Assembly: GCA_016207465.1 (NCBI GenBank)
Contig: JACQPP010000107.1
Span: 1-10,489 of the forward strand
Direction of reading: 5' to 3'
Length of the DNA: 10,489 nucleotides
Source of the DNA: Methanobacteriota archaeon
Lineage (GTDB): Archaea > Halobacteriota > Syntropharchaeia > JACQPP01
Shown: positions 5,412 to 10,489 of the stretch, piece by piece
How the letters are laid out: the number at the start of each line of letters is the position of its first letter
Position numbering within the stretch: the stretch's first letter is position 1
Translations under genes and position numbers: made by a program
Notes under the pieces: model-generated
The model's input: only the letters and a program-made list of their open reading frames with translations
Told to the model about the DNA's origin: nothing
Databases searched by the model: none

Positions 5412-5843
5412 GTGGCGACAATCTCCCAATCCCATATCTCCCGCGACCTCGCCGGGTACCTGCTGGGCGACGATGAGGCCGGAGCCGGCGGGTGGCCCAC
5501 CCCTCCTCCCATCGTGCCTCGCCGGGTGGCCGTCCTCCTCTCCACTTCCCGCGTCGGCCGGGTCCACCGCGCCCTTCGGGACGGCAACGAGGAGGTCCGC
5601 CGGGGCCGCGCGGTGAAGATGTTCGTCATCGGCGACGGCCTCGAACTCGCCGGCCTCCGGAGCCCCAAGTATGACATCCCCGGGGAACTCCAGGAGTTCA
5701 TTGACACCGACGGCAGGGTCTACACCTGCGGGACCTGCATCGGCCTCCGCACCACCGACGGCCGCGACGGGTGCATCCTCTCCTCCATCAGCGACCTGGT
5801 GGCCATCGTCCGCGACGCAGACCGCGTCGTGGTATACGACTGA
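5412..5843 (+). CDS. DsrE-like sulfur-relay/transfer family protein
   Basis: The reading frame gives 143 residues. From about residue 36 it follows the DsrE fold: strand VAVLLS, helix, KMFVIGDG (69-76), then an amphipathic ELQEFIDTDGRVYTCGTC (92-109) and a final strand DRVVVYD. C106 and C109 form a CxxC, and C121 is a third cysteine. In DsrE/TusD-type proteins a cysteine in this area carries persulfide sulfur, so sulfur transfer is the likely but unproven role. The start is uncertain: GTG at 5412 adds a 34-residue Gly/Pro-rich leader without family likeness, while GTG at 5514 would give a 109-residue protein of typical DsrE size. It is divergent from the dehydratase/radical SAM/HdrD-like operon and shares its promoter region. 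A T-rich terminator begins straight after the stop. Confidence 0.78.
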   Translation: MATISQSHISRDLAGYLLGDDEAGAGGWPTPPPIVPRRVAVLLSTSRVGRVHRALRDGNEEVRRGRAVKMFVIGDGLELAGLRSPKYDIPGELQEFIDTDGRVYTCGTCIGLRTTDGRDGCILSSISDLVAIVRDADRVVVYD

Positions 5844-5872
5844 TTTTTCTTTTCTCTGAAAGAGGAAAAAAC
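5844..5872. terminator. Bidirectional terminator between DsrE-like gene and HTH regulator
   Basis: Directly after the TGA of the DsrE-like gene comes a five-T run and tttt (5850-5853). These continue into a small stem, ctct (5854-5857) with agag (5861-5864), around a GAA triloop. After one bulged G, aaaa (5866-5869) pairs with tttt, and an A run reaches 5871, which is a T run on the - strand. Each of the two convergent genes therefore meets a T tract. The 138 bases from here to 6010 hold no gene that I can support. Confidence 0.6.
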
Positions 5873-6010
5873 GCAGAAACGGGGGGTCCCCCGGCGCTCT
5901 ACATAATGTCCATACGATATCCCTTTCCGGTTCTCCAGCCCCGTGATGGATGAGAGGGGGAACCTGCCCCTGTTGTGAGAGGCTCTGGGTGGGACCCCCC
6001 TCCCTCTTCT

Positions 6011-6670
6011 TTATCCCTTGTTTCCCCAGCCGTTTCCCCGGGTCTCGGAGTATCCCTCGATGAGCCTCCGCTCCCCCCGGCGGAGCAATTCGGAGAGGCC
6101 GGAGCGGGAGAGGCCGAGGGTGCGGGAGAGGTCCTTGAGGTCGGCCCGGCGGGGCACATCGTAGTATCCCCGGCGGAGGGCGTAGAGGACGACCCGCTCC
6201 TGGTGGGAGGTGAGGGGTCTCGGGGGGGCGGGTTGCCGGGTGGTGCGGATGGAGAGGAGGCGGGGGTCCATCTCCATCGTGTCGAAGGCCCGGATGAGGG
6301 ACTGGATGCGCTCCTTGGGGCCGATGAAGTTGATTCGGGCAGTCCCCTCGGAGATGGCGAAGGGGGTCTGGGCGACGACTCCGCTATGGAGGTAGGCGCC
6401 GGCCTGGGGGAGATTGCGGGTGAGGATGCTGATGCAGGCCTCGCGGGGGGCCTCGAAGAGCACGGTGGCGCTGGACACCGAGGGGTCCTCCCGGAGGGCG
6501 CCCGGCAGGTCCCCCGCCCCTGCTCCCTCCAGGTGGACTACCGAGAGGATGGAGTTGTTCTCGAAGGCCTGGAATGCCACCACCTCCAGGTGGAGGTGGG
6601 GGTGGGTCTCGTGGAGCCGGGATATCCAGAGGTCCGGGGGGAGTCTCAGTTGGACTTGCGCGATGGCCAT
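6011..6670 (-). CDS. Bat-type (HTH_10, PF04967-like) transcriptional regulator, paralog A
   Basis: The protein has 219 residues. The C-terminal HTH (about 152-205) contains the PF04967 pattern: LTSHQERVVLYALRRGYYD, then PRRADLKDLS and LGLSRSGLSELLRRGERRL. The N-terminal 150 residues form an alpha/beta domain of unknown ligand with no recognisable cofactor motif. It aligns from its first Met with the regulator at 9309-10007. The shared stretch DPSVS and the pattern EACIS-x3-RNLPQ-x2-AYL-x-SGVV mark them as paralogs. The start at 6670 (ATG) is supported by that alignment; the open frame continues to 6736 without similarity. A TATA-like element lies about 46 bases upstream, so this gene may have its own promoter although it follows the peptidase gene on the same strand. 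Its targets are unknown; autoregulation of the neighbouring module is plausible. Confidence 0.85.
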   Translation of the reverse strand: MAIAQVQLRLPPDLWISRLHETHPHLHLEVVAFQAFENNSILSVVHLEGAGAGDLPGALREDPSVSSATVLFEAPREACISILTRNLPQAGAYLHSGVVAQTPFAISEGTARINFIGPKERIQSLIRAFDTMEMDPRLLSIRTTRQPAPPRPLTSHQERVVLYALRRGYYDVPRRADLKDLSRTLGLSRSGLSELLRRGERRLIEGYSETRGNGWGNKG

Positions 6671-6752
6671 TGGCGTCCCCCGGAATTCTCCATCTTGGAA
6701 GCGAGGCCGCTCCCCTAAATAGGTTTGTCGGGCCAACCTGTTGGCGTGGTTG
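6671..6752 (-). promoter_or_regulatory. Probable promoter of HTH regulator A with upstream palindrome
   Basis: On the - strand a TATTTA box occurs at 6721-6716, preceded by a purine-rich ACAAACC at 6728-6722 that could act as BRE. Transcription would start near 6692, about 22 bases before the ATG. A perfect 14-bp palindrome (gccaac-ct-gttggc, 6732-6745) lies 10 bases upstream of the box, a suitable place for an activator or for autoregulation by a dimeric protein. The assignment comes from pattern and spacing only. Confidence 0.5.
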
Positions 6753-7916
6753 TCAGCGGGCCACTCGGACGGTGACGCTCACGTTGGCCCCGGCGGGCTC
6801 CAGGCTGGACACTGTGACGGTGAGGCCGTAGGATGGGTATTCCCCGGGGACATCCCAGTGGCCGCCGGGCTCGAGGCCCCTCTGGTTGGGTCCCCCGAGT
6901 TCGTGCCAGAGGAGGACACAGGGGTGGTCCTCGTCGAAGGAGCGCGGGATGCAGACCCGCCGGTGCTCCAGTGTGAAGCGGTCGTTGCCCACGGAGAACT
7001 CCCGGGCCCTCCCGGGGCCGTTCTCCCGGGGCTCCAGGCGCACCGTCTGCCCGAAGGGGCCCAAGGGGGAGAGGCGGGAGTCGAGGAGGATTCTCTCGTT
7101 GGGCGGGCTGTAGGGGGGGTTGCCCCCGTAGAGGGGTCCCATCACGTCCCAGCGGTCCCCCAGGTTGTCGTAGAGTTCCTGGCGGCCGTGGAGGCGGTAG
7201 TCGAGGGCGTGGCTCAGCTCGTGGGCGAGCCCCCGCAGGAGCAGGACCAGGGGGTCCCCCTCGTAGCCGTTCCCCGAGTAGTAGACGCCGGTGAGGACCG
7301 AGTTGACGGCCCGGTAGCTCCAGGGGTGGAATGAGGCCACCCCCTGGGCCGCGTTCCAGTCCTGCTGGAAGCGGGGGTCGAAGGGGCTCGTGGGGTCCAC
7401 CACCACGACGAAGTCGTAGGAGAAGGGGTTGGTTTTCTCCCTCTGGGCGGCCTCCAGGACGTCGCGGATTTCCAGTTCCCGGCTGTCTGCGTAGGAGACC
7501 TGGCCGGGGACCCGGCGGGGGCGGGGGAGCCTGTGCCACCCCGCCACGTCAATCCCCAGGGTGTATCTCCCGTAGGTGAGGTTGCGGAAGTAGTCCCGCA
7601 GGGCGGGGGCCAGGGTCCCCCGGAACCACTCCGCCGGGTGGGCCGCATACCACGGGTCCACCAGGGCGGGGTCGGGCCCCGCATACTGGGGGGACCAGAG
7701 GTCGAAGGGGACGGCGAGGACGATGAGGAGGCTGTGGGTGGCCCGCTCCCTCTGCACCGCCTCGGGGCCGGTGAACACCGGCGCCGGGGGCGGGGGGGCG
7801 GCGAGGCGGACCAGCACCACCACGGCGACCACCACCACCGCCAGGATGGCCAGGCTGGCCCCCAGGGAGAGGAGCAGCCGGCGTCTCTCCCCTCTGGGGG
7901 AGGGCCTATCCGCCAT
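6753..7916 (-). CDS. Membrane-anchored M6-like (immune inhibitor A-type) metallopeptidase
   Basis: The protein has 387 residues. Basic residues (RRR, 11-13) precede one hydrophobic segment at about 14-39, then a Pro-rich linker (41-46), so the protein is probably anchored with its bulk outside the cell. LRDYFRNLTYGRYTLG (106-121) and DVAGWHRLP (123-131) resemble the region before the active site in M6 peptidases. The zinc motif is HELSH (232-236), with catalytic E233. Downstream, ELYDNLGDRWDVMG (247-260) resembles the M6 end pattern. The spacing is odd: the usual HExxHxxGxxH/D is replaced by HELSHALDYRLH, with Asp in the Gly place and the next His one residue late (H243). It overlaps the DUF835 gene by 11 bases, so the two proteins are probably made together. 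The C-terminal 100 residues look like a beta-rich domain. The substrate is unknown. Confidence 0.8.
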   Translation of the reverse strand: MADRPSPRGERRRLLLSLGASLAILAVVVVAVVVLVRLAAPPPPAPVFTGPEAVQRERATHSLLIVLAVPFDLWSPQYAGPDPALVDPWYAAHPAEWFRGTLAPALRDYFRNLTYGRYTLGIDVAGWHRLPRPRRVPGQVSYADSRELEIRDVLEAAQREKTNPFSYDFVVVVDPTSPFDPRFQQDWNAAQGVASFHPWSYRAVNSVLTGVYYSGNGYEGDPLVLLLRGLAHELSHALDYRLHGRQELYDNLGDRWDVMGPLYGGNPPYSPPNERILLDSRLSPLGPFGQTVRLEPRENGPGRAREFSVGNDRFTLEHRRVCIPRSFDEDHPCVLLWHELGGPNQRGLEPGGHWDVPGEYPSYGLTVTVSSLEPAGANVSVTVRVAR

Positions 7917-9309
7917 GCTCTTCCTCCGGGGGTTTCAGGACCTCCAGGAACCTCTGGAGCCGGGCGTAGTCCCGCGCCTCCAGCGTCCGGGGGTCGAGGG
8001 GGAGGAGGAGGCGCTCGTCGGATGTGGAGACCACGTCCCGCAGGGCGTCCACCGTCCGCAGGACGGCGGGGAAGCCGTTCACCGAGACGAGGTATTCGAG
8101 TCCCTCCAGGAAGACGCACCCCCTCTTGACCTGCCGGGTGAACTGCTCTATGGTGTGGACCAGGAGGGCGAGGTCGCTGGCGGGGATGGCGTCCTCCCGG
8201 CCGGGGATTCTCCTCTCCGTGAGCCACAGGAGGGGGGTCTTCTCCAGGCCGGTCTCCTCCCTCACCCGCTCCGGGGCCCGGGGGGAGATGTAGAGCCCCG
8301 GGGTGCCGTGGGTCACCATGTCCCGGAAGAGCCGGAGGCTCTCCCGGGGGTGGGCCTCGGGGACCAGGTAGACGCGGCCCGGCTTCAGGTCCTGGCAGGG
8401 GTCCCCCTCCCGGTGGTTCTCGGGAGCGGGGCAGAGGTTCATCGGGCGGCGCTCCAGGGTCGCGTGATGGAGGAAGGCGGCGAGCAGGAGAACATTGGAG
8501 CCCGCCTGGAGCCCCCGGGAGGCCCAGCCCACCGGCCCCCAGAGGGGTCCCCCGATGGCAGGGCCCAGGTCCGCCATGCCCCGGACGGCCAGCGCCGAGG
8601 CCATGAGGCCGAAGAGATGGTCCCCCGTGAGCCGGTGGACCCGGTGGCTCTGGATGGCGGCGAGGAGGAACAGCAGGCTCGCCGCATAGACCACCAGGGA
8701 CACCAGGGGGGTGGGGCCACGCCCCTCCTCGTAGAGGTGGTGGAGGTGGCCGTGGAGGTGGAACTGGGCCGCCAGGACAGCGCCGGAGACCACCATGGCC
8801 GCCAGGGCCCCCTCCCGGAGGAGTGCCCTCCGTCGGAACTTCCCTGGGAGGGTGGAGCAGGGAGAGCGGAATCCCCACAGGAGCCAGAGGGGACCCGCCA
8901 CCCCCGCCCCCACCCGGTAGATGAGGGCCTTCTCGACGCTCGGCCCCAGGGGGTCCACGGGGAGCCCGGGGGTCGAGATGCCGGAGGCGAGCTCGAAGAG
9001 CCCGGCGAGCAGGAGCCCCATGCCGATGCGGAGGACCCCCGCCTCGCCGTTGCGCAGGAAGGAGCGGAGGGCCACCAGGGCCGCCAGCAGGCAGGCCACG
9101 AAGCCGAAGGAGAAGAGCGCGAACCGCAACGGGGGGTCCACGTAGGAGCCGCCGGGAACCCAGAGGATGGCCGCCCCGTAGAGGAGGAGGGAGACAGCCC
9201 CGGGGAGCCCCAGGTGGGCCAGGAAGCCACTCTGCGCCACGGGGCCCCCGGCGGGGCCCCGGACATCTGCCATTCTTCCGTCTGTCGCCATAGGTGAAGA
9301 TTCGCCCAT
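7906..9309 (-). CDS. Eight-TM membrane protein with C-terminal DUF835 domain
   Basis: The protein has 467 residues. Eight hydrophobic segments lie at about 33-51, 61-85, 95-111, 129-147, 167-184, 201-220, 231-250 and 263-282. The C-terminal domain (about 310-455) follows DUF835: GRVYLVPEAHPRESLRLFRD, GTPGLYISPRAPERV, LWLTER, VFLEGLEYLVSVNGF and LLLPLDP. DUF835 is known mainly from archaeal signalling-type proteins, and its biochemical role is not established. The loop after segment 5 is His-rich (HLHGHLHH, 184-191) and might bind metal. The ATG at 9309 overlaps the TAA of the upstream regulator as TAATG. Later ATGs at 9291 and 9273 would only shorten the soluble N-terminus. It is joined by overlap to the peptidase downstream, so a sensor or scaffold acting with that peptidase is a reasonable inference. 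Confidence 0.85.
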   Translation of the reverse strand: MGESSPMATDGRMADVRGPAGGPVAQSGFLAHLGLPGAVSLLLYGAAILWVPGGSYVDPPLRFALFSFGFVACLLAALVALRSFLRNGEAGVLRIGMGLLLAGLFELASGISTPGLPVDPLGPSVEKALIYRVGAGVAGPLWLLWGFRSPCSTLPGKFRRRALLREGALAAMVVSGAVLAAQFHLHGHLHHLYEEGRGPTPLVSLVVYAASLLFLLAAIQSHRVHRLTGDHLFGLMASALAVRGMADLGPAIGGPLWGPVGWASRGLQAGSNVLLLAAFLHHATLERRPMNLCPAPENHREGDPCQDLKPGRVYLVPEAHPRESLRLFRDMVTHGTPGLYISPRAPERVREETGLEKTPLLWLTERRIPGREDAIPASDLALLVHTIEQFTRQVKRGCVFLEGLEYLVSVNGFPAVLRTVDALRDVVSTSDERLLLPLDPRTLEARDYARLQRFLEVLKPPEEEHGG

Positions 9310-9320
9310 TACGTATGGGC
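9304..9320. promoter_or_regulatory. Stem-loop over the stop/start junction of regulator B and DUF835 gene
   Basis: gcccat (9304-9309) and atgggc (9315-9320) are perfect inverted repeats around tacgt. In the - strand mRNA the stem includes the ATG of the DUF835 gene and lies beside the overlapping TAA. Ribosomes finishing the regulator would open it, so it may couple translation of the two genes. The short stem makes this only a suggestion. Confidence 0.35.
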
Positions 9321-10007
9321 CTTCGCGCGGCGCCTCTCCGCGGGCGCCGCCCCCGGCGGGGGGGATGGCCGGGGCCCCGCGTGGGCCTCGATGAGCCTCC
9401 GCTCCCCCCGGCGGAGGAGTTCGGAGAGGCCGGAGCGGGAGAGGCCGAGGGAGCGGGAGAGGTCCTCCAGGTCGCAGCGGCGGGGCACATCGTAGTATCC
9501 CCGGCGGAGGGCGTGGAGGATGGCCCGCTCCTGGCGGGAGGTGAGGGGCTCCCCCTTCTCCCTCTCTGGGGCGGAGGTGATGGACTCGAGGCGGGGCTCC
9601 AGGCCCGCCTCGCCGAGGCGCTGGAGGAAGGCGCGGATGTTCCCCCGGGTGCCCACCACCGTGAGCCGTGTCCTGCCCCCCCAGAGGACAAAGGGGGGCT
9701 GGATGACCACGCCGCTCCGCAGGTAGGCGGCCACCTGGGGGAGGTTGCGGGCGAGGGCACTGATGCAGGCCTCCTCGGGGGTCTGGTGGAGGACCGCGAA
9801 GTCCGACACGGAGGGGTCTCCCTCCACCAGGGAGATGGCCTTCGGCATCTGGGAGCGGGGCCCCCGGAGCCGGTTCACCGTGAGCACCGAGCCGTCGGGG
9901 AAGGCCTGGATGGCGATGCACTCCACGTGGATGTCCGGGTGGGCATCGTTCACGCGGACGGGCCAACTCCCCGGGGCCTGCCGGAGGAGGATGCGGGCCT
10001 GGGCCAT
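9309..10007 (-). CDS. Bat-type (HTH_10, PF04967-like) transcriptional regulator, paralog B
   Basis: The protein has 232 residues, with an N-terminal alpha/beta domain (1-150) and a PF04967-type HTH at about 154-207 (LTSRQERAILHALRRGYYD, PRRCDLEDLSRSLGLS, LRRGERRLIE). A Pro/Arg-rich tail of about 25 residues follows that is absent from paralog A. Across the HTH it matches paralog A at 47 of 54 residues and about 92% of bases, yet the N-terminal halves are much less alike. They probably read different signals but may share DNA sites. The start at 10007 (ATG) matches the start of paralog A; a frame continuing to 10214 is antisense-like. It lies 16 bases after the aconitase stop and overlaps the DUF835 start, so it is probably co-transcribed with both. 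Confidence 0.87.
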   Translation of the reverse strand: MAQARILLRQAPGSWPVRVNDAHPDIHVECIAIQAFPDGSVLTVNRLRGPRSQMPKAISLVEGDPSVSDFAVLHQTPEEACISALARNLPQVAAYLRSGVVIQPPFVLWGGRTRLTVVGTRGNIRAFLQRLGEAGLEPRLESITSAPEREKGEPLTSRQERAILHALRRGYYDVPRRCDLEDLSRSLGLSRSGLSELLRRGERRLIEAHAGPRPSPPPGAAPAERRRAKAHT

Positions 10008-10023
10008 GAGCGGAATCGCCGGG

Positions 10024-10489
10024 TCACGCCGGGGTCCCCGAGCGGATGTAGTTGAGCAGACCCCCGGCCAGCAGCACATCCACCTCCCGGGGGGAGAGGC
10101 CGTGCCTGGCCCGGAACTCCCGGTTCTTCGCGGTGTTCCGCAGAGTGAGAACCGCCTCGGTGCGGACCCGGCGGGTGTCCGGGACCTCCACCTCCGCCCC
10201 CTGGGGGAGGTCATCGTAATCGCCGGGCTCCTGGAGGGCGAGGGGGAGGATGCCGAAGTTCACCAAGTTCGCGCGGTGGATGCGGGCGAAGGACTTCGCC
10301 AGCACCAGGCCGACCCCGAGGGCCATGGGGCACAGGGCGGCGTGCTCGCGGCTGGAGCCCTGCCCGTAGTTCTCCCCGCCGACCACGGCCCCCCCTCCCC
10401 ACTCCTTCGCCCGCGCGGCGAACCCCGGGTCCACCCGCTCGAAGACATGCTCGGCGAGGGCGGGGATGTTGCTACGCAGGGGCAGGAGC
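10024..10489 (-). CDS. acn: Aconitate hydratase, C-terminal swivel part (5'-truncated by window edge)
   Basis: About 154 residues are visible; the frame is open to the window edge, so the N-terminal cluster-binding domains lie outside. The visible part starts with LRSNIPALAEHVFERVDPGF and continues with GGENYGQGSSREHAAL and AKSFARIHRANLVNFGILPL, all diagnostic of the aconitase swivel domain. GQGSSREHAAL marks the single-chain aconitase branch rather than the two-subunit LeuCD type found at 3500-5289. The product should interconvert citrate and isocitrate in the cytoplasm, if the missing part is intact. A GTG at 10432-10434 is internal and not the start. The stop at 10024 precedes the HTH regulator by 16 bases, so the regulator is probably transcribed behind aconitase. 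Family identity is certain; the exact subtype is less so. Confidence 0.93.
   Translation of the reverse strand, partial: LLPLRSNIPALAEHVFERVDPGFAARAKEWGGGAVVGGENYGQGSSREHAALCPMALGVGLVLAKSFARIHRANLVNFGILPLALQEPGDYDDLPQGAEVEVPDTRRVRTEAVLTLRNTAKNREFRARHGLSPREVDVLLAGGLLNYIRSGTPA

Noticed and set aside
3500..5707. 735-codon open frame on the - strand
   Set aside because: Only its last 176 codons (the small dehydratase subunit) look like protein. The rest lies over the large subunit in another frame and gives Pro/Gly/Arg/His-rich sequence typical of GC-rich out-of-frame reading.
7214..9760. 848-codon - frame
   Set aside because: It runs out of frame across the peptidase, DUF835 and regulator genes. 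The translation is Pro/Gly/Arg/Ser-rich without domains.

Overview
This window reads as archaeal chromosomal DNA of high G+C content, most likely from a GC-rich Thermoplasmatota-type lineage. The taxonomic hint is the combination of two regulators with a bacterio-opsin-activator-type HTH (PF04967-like), a membrane protein ending in a DUF835 domain, a NirJ/AhbC-type radical SAM enzyme, very few clear Shine-Dalgarno sites and TATA-like promoters. This is inference from gene families; there is no rRNA here to confirm it.

Layout. Positions 1-197 (+) are the 3' end of an unrecognised gene. Positions 198-685 are a gene-free convergent gap dominated by dyad symmetries, including a cloverleaf-like element (280-392). 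Positions 686-5289 (all -) form a compact gene set read right to left: aconitase-superfamily large subunit, its small subunit, an SCP2-like protein, a NirJ/AhbC-type radical SAM protein and an HdrD/GlpC-like Fe-S oxidoreductase. The first three overlap by ATGA, the fourth follows after one base, and the last is separated by a 75-bp palindromic repeat. A divergent promoter region (5290-5411) separates this set from a DsrE-like sulfur-transfer protein (5412-5843, +). A bidirectional terminator follows at 5844-5872.

Positions 6011-10489 (all -) hold a second gene set, read right to left: the C-terminal part of an aconitase (cut by the window edge), a PF04967-type HTH regulator, an 8-TM protein with a DUF835 domain, a membrane-anchored M6-like metallopeptidase, and a second paralogous HTH regulator with its own probable promoter. 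The regulators, membrane protein and peptidase look like a small sensory/proteolytic module.

How the genes may work together. In the first set, several proteins bind Fe-S clusters (aconitase-type dehydratase, radical SAM/SPASM protein, CCG-domain oxidoreductase) and a DsrE-like sulfur carrier lies divergently beside them, so a redox, tetrapyrrole or sulfur theme is plausible but unproven. In the second set, the DUF835 membrane protein could sense or organise at the membrane, the peptidase acts outside, and the paired regulators probably control the module. The most notable observations are the near-identical HTH-coding DNA of the two regulators, the nested palindromic element at 280-392, and the altered zinc-site spacing in the peptidase.
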